Source of the DNA: Pseudomonas khavaziana | GTDB taxonomy: Bacteria > Pseudomonadota > Gammaproteobacteria > Pseudomonadales > Pseudomonadaceae | Length of the DNA stretch: 64,000 bases | Assembly: GCF_019145205.1 (NCBI RefSeq) | Contig: NZ_JAHSTT010000007.1 | Coordinates: forward strand, 248,001-312,000 | Reading direction: 5' to 3' | In this document: one piece after another, positions 24,794 through 33,449 of the stretch | Layout of the letters: every line of letters begins with the position of its first letter | Numbering within the stretch: the stretch's first letter is position 1 | The notes under the pieces: model-generated | The model's input: only the letters and a program-made list of their open reading frames with translations | Told to the model about the DNA's origin: nothing | The model's database searches: none | Made by a program: the position numbers and the translations under genes

Positions 24794-26137
24794 GTGCCTG
24801 ATAAACACCCTGCGATCCCTCGCCCTCAACGTCTGGCTGAGGGCGCGTTGTCTGCCCTCGAGCGCTTTTCCCGTATCGAAGCCGTCAGCGGTATCGTCCT
24901 GCTGCTGGCGGCCATTGCGGCGCTGATCTGGGCCAACAGCCCCGCCGCGGCGTCCTACGAGCACTTCTGGAACACCCCCATCACCCTGGGGCTGGGCGAC
25001 TACAGCGTCTCACGCTCCCTGCACTTTCTGGTCAATGACGGGCTGATGACTATCTTCTTCCTGGTGGTCGGTGCCGAGATCCGCCAGGAAATCAAGGACG
25101 GTGCCCTCGCCAACCTCAAGCTCGCCACGCTGCCGTTGGGCGCGGCGCTGGGCGGCGTGCTGATGCCGGCGCTCATCTACACCCTGCTCAACCACGGCAC
25201 TGCCGCCGCAAGTGGCTGGGCCGTGCCCACCGCGACCGACATCGCCTTTGCCGTGGGCGTGCTGGCGTTGCTGGGCAAATCGATTCCCAGTGGCGTGCGT
25301 ATCCTGCTGCTGGCCCTGGCGATCATCGATGACATCGTGGCGATCCTGATCATCGCTATCTTCTTCACCGCCAGCCTGGATTACATGGGGCTGGTGATTG
25401 CCGTAGGCGGCCTGGCCCTGGTGCTGGTGTTTCAGCGCATGGGCATCGGCAAGGCCGCGATCTATCTGCTGCCAGGCGCGATTGTCTGGTTTGGCCTGCT
25501 CAAGACCGGCGTGCACCCTACCCTCGCCGGGGTCATCCTTGGCTTGATGACGCCGGTCAATTCCAAGCCCACCACTGAACGTCCGCTGGAGACCATCGAA
25601 CGCACGTTCAACGAACTGATGGAGCGTTTCTCGCAATCGTCAGAAGGCCCCCAACAGGTTGCCCAGCCCCTCAAGCAACTGCGCGAAGCCCAGCGGGAAA
25701 TATTGCCGCCGGTGCAACGGGTGCAGTCGGCGCTGCACCCATGGGTCGCGTTCGGCGTGATGCCGCTGTTCGCGCTGGCCAATGCCGGAGTGAGCCTGGA
25801 CGGTTTCAACCTGGATGACCCGCTGGCCCACGGCGTGTTCATGGGTGTCATCTTCGCCCTGGTGCTCGGCAAGCCGTTGGGCGTGATGCTGGCGAGCCTG
25901 GCCCTGGTCAAGCTCAATATCTGCAAGCTGCCCGATGGTGTGACCTGGACCGGGGTGGGCCTGGTCGGCCTGTTGGCGGGGATCGGTTTCACCATGTCGA
26001 TCTTTATCTCTTCCCTGGCCTTCTCCGACCCGGCCCTGCTGTCGGCTGCCAAGCTGAGTGTATTGGCCGCTTCGACCCTGGCGGCGGTGATCGGTCTGAC
26101 CTGGGGCAAGCTCAAGTTTGCCGGCAAGCCTACTTAA
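24794..26137 (+). CDS. nhaA: Na+/H+ antiporter NhaA
   Basis: A 447-residue antiporter exporting Na+ (Li+) in exchange for protons, for pH and sodium homeostasis. Seen: GWAVPTATDIAFAVGVLALLG and LALAIIDDIVAILIIA, holding the paired Asp of the ion site (equivalents of D133 and D163/D164), and GIGFTMSIFISSLAF near the C-terminus. The extra loop at about 255-305 (ERTFNELMERF...LREAQREI) makes it longer than E. coli NhaA, as in other pseudomonads. The start is GTG with GGAG upstream. Confidence 0.95.
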   Translation: MPDKHPAIPRPQRLAEGALSALERFSRIEAVSGIVLLLAAIAALIWANSPAAASYEHFWNTPITLGLGDYSVSRSLHFLVNDGLMTIFFLVVGAEIRQEIKDGALANLKLATLPLGAALGGVLMPALIYTLLNHGTAAASGWAVPTATDIAFAVGVLALLGKSIPSGVRILLLALAIIDDIVAILIIAIFFTASLDYMGLVIAVGGLALVLVFQRMGIGKAAIYLLPGAIVWFGLLKTGVHPTLAGVILGLMTPVNSKPTTERPLETIERTFNELMERFSQSSEGPQQVAQPLKQLREAQREILPPVQRVQSALHPWVAFGVMPLFALANAGVSLDGFNLDDPLAHGVFMGVIFALVLGKPLGVMLASLALVKLNICKLPDGVTWTGVGLVGLLAGIGFTMSIFISSLAFSDPALLSAAKLSVLAASTLAAVIGLTWGKLKFAGKPT

Positions 26138-26165
26138 GGCGAGTTCAGCAGCGCTTTATCGAGGG

Positions 26166-26205
26166 CAAAAAAAGACCCCGCCTTTTCAGGACGGGGTCTT
26201 TTTAT
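26166..26205. terminator. Bidirectional terminator between nhaA and ppiD
   Basis: Stem AAAGACCCCG...CGGGGTCTTT with a short CCTTTTCAGGA centre, flanked by A-rich sequence on the left and T-rich sequence on the right, so it works for both convergent transcripts. Confidence 0.9.
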
Positions 26206-26216
26206 TCAGGCCGGCA

Positions 26217-28091
26217 TCAGTACTTCTTGATGTCTGCCTGGGTTTCCAGCTGCTTGCGGTACGCCGCGAAGTCCTGCTGGCCGATACGGGAAGCGAGGAA
26301 GCGACGGTATTGCGCCTTTTCTTCGTCCGTAGGCGCTGCCGCTTCGTTGACGCCGTTCAAGCGCACGATCACCAGGCTGCCATCGCGCAGGGTCACGGTG
26401 GTGAAGGTCGGCTTGTCCTTGGCCGCAGGCTTGGGCATGCGGAACAGGGCTTGCAGCACGGCCGGGTCGATGGATTCCTGACCACGGGTCGCCGCTTCGG
26501 TGACCTTCCAGGCTTGGCCGTCGATCGGCTGGTCCAACGCGGTCTTGCCGTCGCGCAGGCTGGCGATCAACTCGTCAGCATGGGCCTTGGCAGCAGCACT
26601 CGCGCGCTCCTTGGTCATCTGTGTGCGAATGGCGGCCTCGACCTTCTCGAGCGGCAGTTGGGCCGGCTTGAGATGCTCCTTGGCACGCAGCACGATGATG
26701 GTTTCCGGGTCCAGTTCGATGGCGCTGCTGTTGGCACCTTCATCCAGCACTTCCGGGCTGAATGCGGCGGTGACCACGGCACGGTTGGCCGCGACACCTT
26801 CGCCACCTTCGCGGCCAAATGGCGCGGAGGTGTGCACGGTCAGCTTCAAGTCAGAAGCCGGCTGGGCCAGGTCGGACGCTTCAAATGCCGCATCTTCCAA
26901 TTGCTTGGTCGCTTCGACAAACCGCTGTTCTACCTGCTGGGTCTTGAGCTCGCGGGTCAGCTTGTCTTTCAGGCTGGCGAACGATGGCACCTCAGGTGCT
27001 TCAACGCCCAGCAACTTGATCAAGTGCCAACCGAAAGCGCTGCGCACCGGCGCCGATACCTGGTCTTGCTTCAAGCCGTACAGGGCGGTTTCGAAATCAG
27101 GATCGTAAACGCCCGGACCGGCAAAGCCCAGGTCACCACCATTGTTGGCCGAACCTGGATCCTGGGAGAACTCCTTGGCCAGGGCTTCGAACTTCTCACC
27201 CTTGGCCAGGCGCGCCTGGATCTCTTCGATCTTGGCCTTGGCTTGCGCCTCGGTGACCTTGTCGTTGACTTCAATCAGGATGTGCGCGGCACGACGCTGT
27301 TCAGCGAGGTTGGCAGTTTCCTTCTCGTAGGCAGCCTGCAGCTCATCGTCCTTGACGGTGACCTGGTCGAAGAACGACGACTTCTTCAGTTCCAGATAGT
27401 CGATGACCACTTGGTCCGGAGTCATGAACTCCTTGGCGTGCTGGTCGTAGTAAGCCTTGACCTCGTCATCGGTGAGTTTCACCGTCGCAGGGTCAGCCAT
27501 GATATTGACGGTGGCGAAATCGCGGGTCTGCTTTTCCAGACGGGCAAATGCCAGCACCTCGGCGTCGGTCACGAAACCGCTGCCGGCGATACCTGCGCGA
27601 ACCTGGCCGATCAGCATTTCCTGAGTCAGCATCTGACGGAATTGCATACGGCTGTAGCCCAGCTGACGGATCACCTGGTCAAAGCGTTCGGCGCTGAACT
27701 TGCCGTCCACCTGGAATTCCGGCGTCTGCAGGATCACCTGGTCCAGTGCCGCTTCCGAGAAGCCGAACTTGGAATCCGCAGCGCCTTGCAGCAGCAGCTT
27801 GCGATCGATCAGGCCCTTGAGGGCGGCGTCGCGCAACAGTTTTTCGTCCAGCAGGGAAGCGTCGAAATCCTTGCCCAGCTGTTGCATCAGCTGGCGCCGT
27901 TGCATGTCGACAGCCTGGCTCAATTCGGTCTGGGTGATTTCCTCACCGTTGACCTTGGCCACGTCCTGCTTGTTGTTACCCGAAGCCTGGAAAATAGCCT
28001 CGATACCGGTGAACGCCATCAATGCGACGATGATCCCGATAATGGTCTTGGCAATCCAGCCTTGTGAATTGTCCCTGATATTTTGCAGCAT
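26217..28091 (-). CDS. ppiD: Periplasmic chaperone / peptidyl-prolyl isomerase PpiD
   Basis: A 624-residue inner-membrane-anchored SurA-like chaperone. One N-terminal transmembrane helix (IAKTIIGIIVALMAFTGIEAIF), a SurA_N-like region with VNGEEITQTEL, a parvulin domain about residues 265-360 (AAHILIEV, GGDLGFAGPG, SAFGWHLIKL) and a C-terminal extension. It assists folding of exported proteins near the Sec translocon. It sits downstream of hupB as in other Pseudomonas genomes. RBS GGGGGA precedes the ATG. Confidence 0.95.
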   Translation of the reverse strand: MLQNIRDNSQGWIAKTIIGIIVALMAFTGIEAIFQASGNNKQDVAKVNGEEITQTELSQAVDMQRRQLMQQLGKDFDASLLDEKLLRDAALKGLIDRKLLLQGAADSKFGFSEAALDQVILQTPEFQVDGKFSAERFDQVIRQLGYSRMQFRQMLTQEMLIGQVRAGIAGSGFVTDAEVLAFARLEKQTRDFATVNIMADPATVKLTDDEVKAYYDQHAKEFMTPDQVVIDYLELKKSSFFDQVTVKDDELQAAYEKETANLAEQRRAAHILIEVNDKVTEAQAKAKIEEIQARLAKGEKFEALAKEFSQDPGSANNGGDLGFAGPGVYDPDFETALYGLKQDQVSAPVRSAFGWHLIKLLGVEAPEVPSFASLKDKLTRELKTQQVEQRFVEATKQLEDAAFEASDLAQPASDLKLTVHTSAPFGREGGEGVAANRAVVTAAFSPEVLDEGANSSAIELDPETIIVLRAKEHLKPAQLPLEKVEAAIRTQMTKERASAAAKAHADELIASLRDGKTALDQPIDGQAWKVTEAATRGQESIDPAVLQALFRMPKPAAKDKPTFTTVTLRDGSLVIVRLNGVNEAAAPTDEEKAQYRRFLASRIGQQDFAAYRKQLETQADIKKY

Positions 28092-28161
28092 GCGTCCCCC
28101 AGAAACGGTTGAACTTCAAATTTAGGCAACCGTGGAGCGTGGGTAGAGTCCGGATAGAAGA

Positions 28162-28185
28162 AAGGCGCATCCGAGGATGCGCCTT
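28162..28185 (-). terminator. Terminator upstream of ppiD
   Basis: An 11-bp perfect stem (AAGGCGCATCC/GGATGCGCCTT) with a 2-nt loop, followed on the minus strand by TTCTTCT. It ends transcripts from hupB and the tRNA-like element before ppiD. Confidence 0.75.
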
Positions 28186-28194
28186 CTCGTAACT

Positions 28195-28272
28195 GGCGGA
28201 GCGGACGGGGGTTAGAACCCACACCCCCGGCATGGCGACCCAATGGATATGTGGGTCAGCTGCCGCTCCGCT
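28195..28272 (-). pseudogene. tRNA-Asp-like remnant without D arm and anticodon
   Basis: Read on the minus strand, the ends match tRNA-Asp: acceptor GGAGCGG ... CCGCTCC followed by GCCA, and a near-complete T-arm region (GCCGGGGGTGTGGGTTCTAACC). The middle is not a tRNA: in place of D arm and anticodon is a hairpin GACCCA...TGGGTC with no recognisable anticodon stem. The T loop has an extra base. It sits right before a terminator, a normal place for a tRNA gene. It could be a decayed tRNA or an uncharacterised tRNA-like RNA. Confidence 0.5.
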
Positions 28273-28321
28273 GCCAGGCCAGACCTGCGTCTAACCCGGG
28301 TAGGTAAGGCAAGAACGAAGC

Positions 28322-28594
28322 TTAGTTAACCGCTTCTTTCAGGGCTTTACCGGCTTTGAAACCTGGTTTCTTGGCAGCAGCGATTTGCAGTGCTTTACCG
28401 GTCTGTGGGTTACGGCCAGTGCGAGCTGGGCGATCGGTCACAGAGAAAGTACCGAAGCCTACCAGTACCACGGAGTCGCCGGCCTTCAGAGCGCCAGTGA
28501 CGGATTCGATTACTGCGTCCAGCGCACGGCCAGCAGCAGCTTTCGGGATATCAGCGGATGCGGCGATAGCATCAATCAGTTCCGACTTGTTCAC
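28322..28594 (-). CDS. hupB: DNA-binding protein HU-beta
   Basis: A 90-residue HU protein (NKSELIDAIAASADIPKAAAGRALDAVIESVTGALK, then VLVGFGTFSVTDRPARTGRNPQTGKALQIAAAKKPGFKAGKALKEAVN), a nucleoid protein that bends DNA. The start is GTG at 28594, giving the family's 90 residues; the upstream frame is not part of the protein. A strong promoter is visible 100-125 nt upstream. Confidence 0.97.
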   Translation of the reverse strand: MNKSELIDAIAASADIPKAAAGRALDAVIESVTGALKAGDSVVLVGFGTFSVTDRPARTGRNPQTGKALQIAAAKKPGFKAGKALKEAVN

Positions 28595-28690
28595 TCTAAG
28601 TCCCCTTATATATCTATTGAGTATGATTCTAAGTTTTTTGGTAAAAGCAAAAACCAGTGCTGAATGGCCTACAGACACTTAAGAGCCGCT

Positions 28691-28719
28691 TTATAACAAG
28701 GGCTCTAAAAAGCTGTCAA
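28691..28719 (-). promoter_or_regulatory. Sigma-70-type promoter of hupB
   Basis: On the minus strand: -35 TTGACA, exactly 17 nt spacer, -10 TTATAA. It lies between lon and hupB, about 97 nt before the hupB start, so hupB has its own promoter in addition to readthrough from lon. Confidence 0.8.
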
Positions 28720-28742
28720 GGAAGCCCCCAGGCTTTAACACA

Positions 28743-31139
28743 TTAATGCGTGCTAATTCTTTCCTTGGAATCGGACTCGCGTTTTTCGTCCTTCGCGACT
28801 ATCTCCGGAGCCACATCCGGCAAGGGCTCCGGCGCGTATTGCAGCGCAATTTGCAGGACCTCGTCAATCCATTTAACCGGTTTAATCTGAAGATCCTGCT
28901 TGATATTGTCAGGAATTTCCTTCAAATCGCGAACATTCTCTTCAGGAATGATCACCGTCTTGATTCCACCCCGGTGTGCGGCGAGTAATTTCTCTTTCAG
29001 ACCACCGATCGCCAATACCTGGCCACGCAGGGTAATTTCCCCGGTCATTGCTACATCGGCGCGCACAGGAATGCCGGTCAATGCCGACACCAGAGCCGTG
29101 CACATGCCTACGCCAGCGCTGGGGCCGTCCTTCGGGGTCGCCCCTTCCGGCATATGGATGTGGGTGTCGTGCTTCTCGTGGAAGTCCAGGGGGATGCCCA
29201 GGCTGCGGGCGCGACTACGCACCACGGTCTGCGCGGCCGTAATGGATTCGACCATCACGTCACCCAGGGAGCCGGTCTTGATCAATTGGCCTTTGCCCGG
29301 AATCACCGCAGCTTCGATGGTCAGCAACTCGCCACCCACCTGGGTCCACGCCAGGCCAGTCACCTGCCCGACCTGATCCTGCTGCTCGGCCAGGCCGTAG
29401 CGGAATTTCTTCACGCCCAGGAAGTGTTCCAGGGAGTCGGCAACGACCTTCACCGAGAAGCGTTTTTCCAGGGCATGTTCCTTGACCGCCTTACGGCAGA
29501 TCTTCGCAATCTGGCGTTCGAGGCCCCGCACGCCGGCCTCGCGGGTGTAGTAACGCACGATGTCGCGGATCGCCTCGACGTCAAATTCGATCTCGCCCTT
29601 CTTCAGGCCGTTGGCTGAAATCTGCTTGGGCGCGAGGTATTTCACCGCGATGTTGATCTTCTCGTCTTCGGTGTAGCCCGGCAGACGAATCACCTCCATC
29701 CGGTCCAGCAACGCTGGTGGAATGTTCATGGAGTTGGAGGTGCACAGGAACATTACGTCGGACAGGTCGTAGTCGACTTCCAGGTAATGGTCGTTGAAAT
29801 TGTGATTCTGCTCTGGATCGAGCACCTCGAGCAACGCCGACGCCGGGTCGCCACGCATGTCGCTGCCCATTTTGTCGATCTCATCGAGCAGGAACAGCGG
29901 GTTGCGCACACCCACTTTTGTCATCTTTTGAATCAATCTTCCTGGCATCGAACCGATGTAGGTACGGCGATGACCACGGATTTCCGCCTCGTCACGCACC
30001 CCGCCCAAGGCCATACGCACAAACTTACGGTTGGTGGCGCTGGCAATCGACTCCGCCAGGGAGGTTTTACCTACACCTGGAGGACCGACCAGGCACAACA
30101 CCGGGCCGCGGATTTTCTTTACGCGCTTTTGTACGGCGAGGTACTCGAGGATGCGTTCCTTGACCTCTTCGAGGCCGTAGTGGTCGGCATCGAGGATCTC
30201 TTCAGCACGGGCCAGGTCCAGACGCACCTTGGTCTGGGCCTTCCACGGCACCTGTACCAGCCAATCAATGTAGGAGCGCACAACGGTGGCTTCGGCCGAC
30301 ATCGGTGACATCTGCTTGAGCTTGTTCAGCTCAGCGGTGGCCTTGGTCAATGCGTCTTTCGGCAGGCCAGCGGCGTCGATACGTTTTTTCAGCTCTTCGA
30401 TTTCGTTGTGGCCTTCCTCACCGTCACCGAGCTCTTTCTGAATGGCCTTCATCTGCTCATTCAGGTAGTACTCGCGCTGGCTGCGCTCCATTTGTTTCTT
30501 CACACGTCCACGGATGCGCTTCTCGACCTGCAACAGGTCGATTTCACCATCCAGCAGCGCCAGCACATGTTCGACACGCGCCGGCAAATCAATGATTTCG
30601 AGGATGTCTTGCTTCTGCTCGATTTTCAGCGCCATGTGCGCAGCCATGGTATCGACCAGGCGGCTTGGCTCATCAATGCTGTTGAGGGAAGACAGGACTT
30701 CAGCCGGGACTTTCTTGCCCAACTGCACATACTGCTCGAACTGCGAGAGCAGGCTGCGCACAAACACCTCGGATTCGCGCTCCGGGGCTTCGAGCTCTTC
30801 AATCAGCGCCACTTCGGCGCGCAGGTGACCATCCACCTCCATGAAACGCTCTACCGCGCCGCGCTGCTCGCCTTCCACCAGCACCTTGACCGTGCCATCA
30901 GGCAGCTTGAGCAATTGCAGTACAGTCGCAACGGTGCCGACACGATACAGGGCGTCTTCGCCCGGATCATCATCAGCAGGATTCTTCTGGGCCAACAGCA
31001 GGATTTGCTTGTCGCCCGTCATCGCGGCCTCGAGGGCTTCGATAGACTTCTCGCGCCCCACAAACAGCGGGATAACCATGTGCGGATAGACGACGACATC
31101 ACGCAACGGCAGGAGAGGCAATTCGATGGTTGTCTTCAT
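28743..31139 (-). CDS. lon: ATP-dependent protease Lon
   Basis: A 798-residue cytoplasmic AAA+ serine protease. N-terminal substrate domain (LPLLPLRDVVVYPHMVIPLFVGRE), Walker A GPPGVGKTS about residue 357, Walker B FLLDEIDKM, and the proteolytic domain with the Ser of PKDGPSAGVGM (about 680) and its Lys partner further on. I start at the ATG at 31139 (MKTTIELPLL), which gives the usual Pseudomonas length. A heat-shock-type promoter candidate precedes it. Last gene before hupB. Confidence 0.97.
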   Translation of the reverse strand: MKTTIELPLLPLRDVVVYPHMVIPLFVGREKSIEALEAAMTGDKQILLLAQKNPADDDPGEDALYRVGTVATVLQLLKLPDGTVKVLVEGEQRGAVERFMEVDGHLRAEVALIEELEAPERESEVFVRSLLSQFEQYVQLGKKVPAEVLSSLNSIDEPSRLVDTMAAHMALKIEQKQDILEIIDLPARVEHVLALLDGEIDLLQVEKRIRGRVKKQMERSQREYYLNEQMKAIQKELGDGEEGHNEIEELKKRIDAAGLPKDALTKATAELNKLKQMSPMSAEATVVRSYIDWLVQVPWKAQTKVRLDLARAEEILDADHYGLEEVKERILEYLAVQKRVKKIRGPVLCLVGPPGVGKTSLAESIASATNRKFVRMALGGVRDEAEIRGHRRTYIGSMPGRLIQKMTKVGVRNPLFLLDEIDKMGSDMRGDPASALLEVLDPEQNHNFNDHYLEVDYDLSDVMFLCTSNSMNIPPALLDRMEVIRLPGYTEDEKINIAVKYLAPKQISANGLKKGEIEFDVEAIRDIVRYYTREAGVRGLERQIAKICRKAVKEHALEKRFSVKVVADSLEHFLGVKKFRYGLAEQQDQVGQVTGLAWTQVGGELLTIEAAVIPGKGQLIKTGSLGDVMVESITAAQTVVRSRARSLGIPLDFHEKHDTHIHMPEGATPKDGPSAGVGMCTALVSALTGIPVRADVAMTGEITLRGQVLAIGGLKEKLLAAHRGGIKTVIIPEENVRDLKEIPDNIKQDLQIKPVKWIDEVLQIALQYAPEPLPDVAPEIVAKDEKRESDSKERISTH

Positions 31140-31180
31140 GATTTCGCCTCTATGACAGTTGAAAAGTAAGCTTGAAACCA

Positions 31181-31209
31181 AGATGGGGGTTCGATGCAAA
31201 AAAAACAAG
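31181..31209 (-). promoter_or_regulatory. Candidate sigma-32 promoter of lon
   Basis: On the minus strand: -35 CTTGTTT, 14-nt spacer, -10 CCCCATCT, close to the heat-shock consensus CTTGAAA / CCCCAT-T. It lies 42 nt or more upstream of the lon ATG. The -10 is strong, the -35 only half matches. Confidence 0.55.
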
Positions 31210-31274
31210 CTCAATGCCAGCAGTTAAACGCATGAATAAACGCGAATTTAACCGCTACTCAGAGAATGCGCCCC

Positions 31275-31304
31275 AAAAAACAAGGGGCCCCTGAAGGCCC
31301 CTTG
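31275..31304 (-). terminator. Terminator after clpX
   Basis: Stem CAAGGGGCC/GGCCCCTTG followed on the minus strand by six T. It separates clpX from the lon promoter. Confidence 0.92.
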
Positions 31305-31327
31305 CTTGTACTGCGACTGCTTGACGC

Positions 31328-32611
31328 TTACGCGTCTGGCGCAGCCTTGGCAGCCGGCTCACTGTTTTCGTAGATATACAGTGGCTTGGACTTGCCTTCA
31401 ATAACGCTTTCGTCGATCACCACTTTACTCACCTCGGACTGCGAGGGGATTTCGTACATGGTATCGAGCAGCACGCCTTCAAGAATCGAACGCAGGCCTC
31501 GCGCACCGGTCTTGCGCTCCAGTGCCCGCTTGGCCACCGACTTGAGTGCGTCAGTACGGAACTCGAGGTCTACGCCTTCCATCTCGAACAACTTGGCGTA
31601 TTGCTTGGTCAGGGCGTTTTTCGGCTCGGTGAGAATCTGAATCAGAGCAGCCTCATCCAGCTCGTCCAACGTGGCCAGGACCGGCAGACGGCCAACGAAT
31701 TCCGGGATCAGACCGAACTTGACCAAATCATCAGGTTCGACTTCACGCAGGGACTCGCCCACCTTCTTGCCTTCTTCCTTGCTGCGCACTTCTGCGCCAA
31801 AACCAATGCCGCCACGGGTGGAGCGTTGCTGGATAACCTTCTCCAGCCCCGAAAACGCACCGCCACAGATGAACAGGATGTTACGCGTATCAACCTGAAG
31901 GAATTCCTGCTGCGGGTGCTTGCGGCCGCCTTGGGGCGGTACGGAAGCAACCGTGCCTTCGATCAGTTTCAACAGGGCCTGCTGCACGCCTTCACCGGAA
32001 ACATCCCGGGTAATCGACGGGTTGTCGGACTTGCGCGAAATCTTGTCGATTTCGTCGATGTAGACAATACCCATCTGGGCCTTCTCTACGTCGTAGTCGC
32101 ATTTCTGCAGCAGTTTCTGAATGATGTTCTCGACATCCTCACCCACGTAGCCAGCCTCGGTGAGGGTGGTGGCGTCGGCAATGGTGAACGGAACGTTCAA
32201 CAGGCGAGCGAGGGTTTCTGCAAGCAGGGTTTTACCCGAGCCTGTAGGACCGATCAGCAAGATGTTGCTCTTGCCGAGCTCAACTTCGTCGCCTTTCTTG
32301 TCACGCTGGTTCAGGCGCTTGTAGTGGTTGTACACCGCTACGGCCAGAACCTTCTTTGCACGCTCTTGACCAATCACATACTGGTCAAGGATGCCGCTGA
32401 TTTCTTTAGGCGAAGGTAATTTATGCGCGCTGCTCTCGGCCTGGGCTTCCTGCACCTCCTCGCGGATGATGTCATTGCACAGGTCGACGCATTCGTCGCA
32501 GATAAACACCGAGGGGCCGGCAATCAATTTGCGTACTTCATGCTGGCTTTTGCCACAGAAGGAGCAATAGAGCAGCTTGCCGTTGTCCTCGCCGTTGCGG
32601 GTGTCAGTCAT
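31328..32611 (-). CDS. clpX: ATP-dependent Clp protease ATP-binding subunit ClpX
   Basis: A 427-residue AAA+ unfoldase that feeds ClpP. N-terminal zinc domain with four Cys (CSFCGKSQ and CDECVDLC), Walker A GPTGSGKT, pore loop GYVGED, Walker B VYIDEIDK, and the ClpP-docking IGF loop (RGGIGFGAE). Starts at ATG 32611 (MTDTRNGEDN), matching the usual length. It is 111 nt downstream of clpP on the same strand. Confidence 0.98.
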   Translation of the reverse strand: MTDTRNGEDNGKLLYCSFCGKSQHEVRKLIAGPSVFICDECVDLCNDIIREEVQEAQAESSAHKLPSPKEISGILDQYVIGQERAKKVLAVAVYNHYKRLNQRDKKGDEVELGKSNILLIGPTGSGKTLLAETLARLLNVPFTIADATTLTEAGYVGEDVENIIQKLLQKCDYDVEKAQMGIVYIDEIDKISRKSDNPSITRDVSGEGVQQALLKLIEGTVASVPPQGGRKHPQQEFLQVDTRNILFICGGAFSGLEKVIQQRSTRGGIGFGAEVRSKEEGKKVGESLREVEPDDLVKFGLIPEFVGRLPVLATLDELDEAALIQILTEPKNALTKQYAKLFEMEGVDLEFRTDALKSVAKRALERKTGARGLRSILEGVLLDTMYEIPSQSEVSKVVIDESVIEGKSKPLYIYENSEPAAKAAPDA

Positions 32612-32722
32612 TCGTTCGATCCAAATCCGATAGGCTTGCAACACAAGATGAAGGCTTATGCGGGCTTTTTCAAGCCCGCCAGTGGTCGGACATGCCGACC
32701 AGCCCTATTTTGAGCGGCTTAA

Positions 32723-33358
32723 TTAAGCGGGGCGCTTGTCGATCACTGCGTCGATCAACCCGTATTCTTTCGCGGCTTCAGCGCTCATGAAATTGTCACG
32801 GTTGGTATCGCGCTCGATTTCTTCCAGGGTGCGCCCGCTGTGCTTGGCCATCAGCGTGTTGAGACGCTCGCGAATGAAGAGGATTTCCTTGGCGTGGATT
32901 TCGATATCCGACGCCTGGCCCTGGAAACCGCCCAGTGGCTGGTGAATCATCACACGCGAGTTCGGCAGGCAGTAACGCTTGCCCTCGGCACCTGCGGTCA
33001 GCAGGAACGCGCCCATGCTGCAGGCCTGGCCGATACAGGTGGTCGACACGTTTGGCTTGATGAACTGCATGGTGTCGTAGATCGACATGCCCGCGGTCAC
33101 CGAACCACCCGGCGAGTTGATGTAGAGATGGATGTCCTTGTCCGGGTTTTCCGCTTCAAGGAACAGCAGTTGCGCACAGATCAGGTTGGCCATGTAGTCC
33201 TCTACCGGGCCCACCAGAAAGATCACTCGCTCCTTGAGCAGGCGCGAGTAGATGTCGTAGGCGCGTTCGCCACGAGCGGACTGCTCGACAACCATCGGGA
33301 CCAGGCCGCCTGCGGCCTGGATATCAGAGTTCTGCTGAATATAGGAATTACGGAACAT
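32723..33358 (-). CDS. clpP: ATP-dependent Clp protease proteolytic subunit ClpP
   Basis: A 211-residue serine protease forming the two-ring degradation chamber. Catalytic Ser in GQACSMGAF, His in VMIHQPLGG, Asp in IERDTNRDNF. Full length with the short propeptide typical of proteobacterial ClpP. RBS GGGAG is present upstream. Lies between tig and clpX. Confidence 0.98.
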   Translation of the reverse strand: MFRNSYIQQNSDIQAAGGLVPMVVEQSARGERAYDIYSRLLKERVIFLVGPVEDYMANLICAQLLFLEAENPDKDIHLYINSPGGSVTAGMSIYDTMQFIKPNVSTTCIGQACSMGAFLLTAGAEGKRYCLPNSRVMIHQPLGGFQGQASDIEIHAKEILFIRERLNTLMAKHSGRTLEEIERDTNRDNFMSAEAAKEYGLIDAVIDKRPA

Positions 33359-33397
33359 GCTCTGCAGTTACTCCCAAATAGTCATGTCTTGAAAACG

Positions 33398-33424
33398 CAT
33401 AAGCCAGCGCGAGGCTGGCTTATG
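33398..33424 (-). terminator. Hairpin between tig and clpP
   Basis: An 11-bp perfect stem (CATAAGCCAGC/GCTGGCTTATG) with a 5-nt loop. Only a short T run (GCGTTTTC) follows on the minus strand, so it may attenuate rather than stop transcription into clpP. Confidence 0.65.
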
Positions 33425-33449
33425 GTTGAATTTCCAACGAGTTGGACAA

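Noticed and set aside
26118..28067. A 649-codon open frame on the plus strand opposite ppiD
   Set aside because: It is fully antisense to the well-supported ppiD gene, matches no family I recognise and has no ribosome site; long antisense frames are common in GC-rich DNA.
33398..33424. Hairpin before clpP considered as a riboswitch
   Set aside because: Simple 11-bp stem-loop without any conserved aptamer features; best read as an attenuator or weak terminator.
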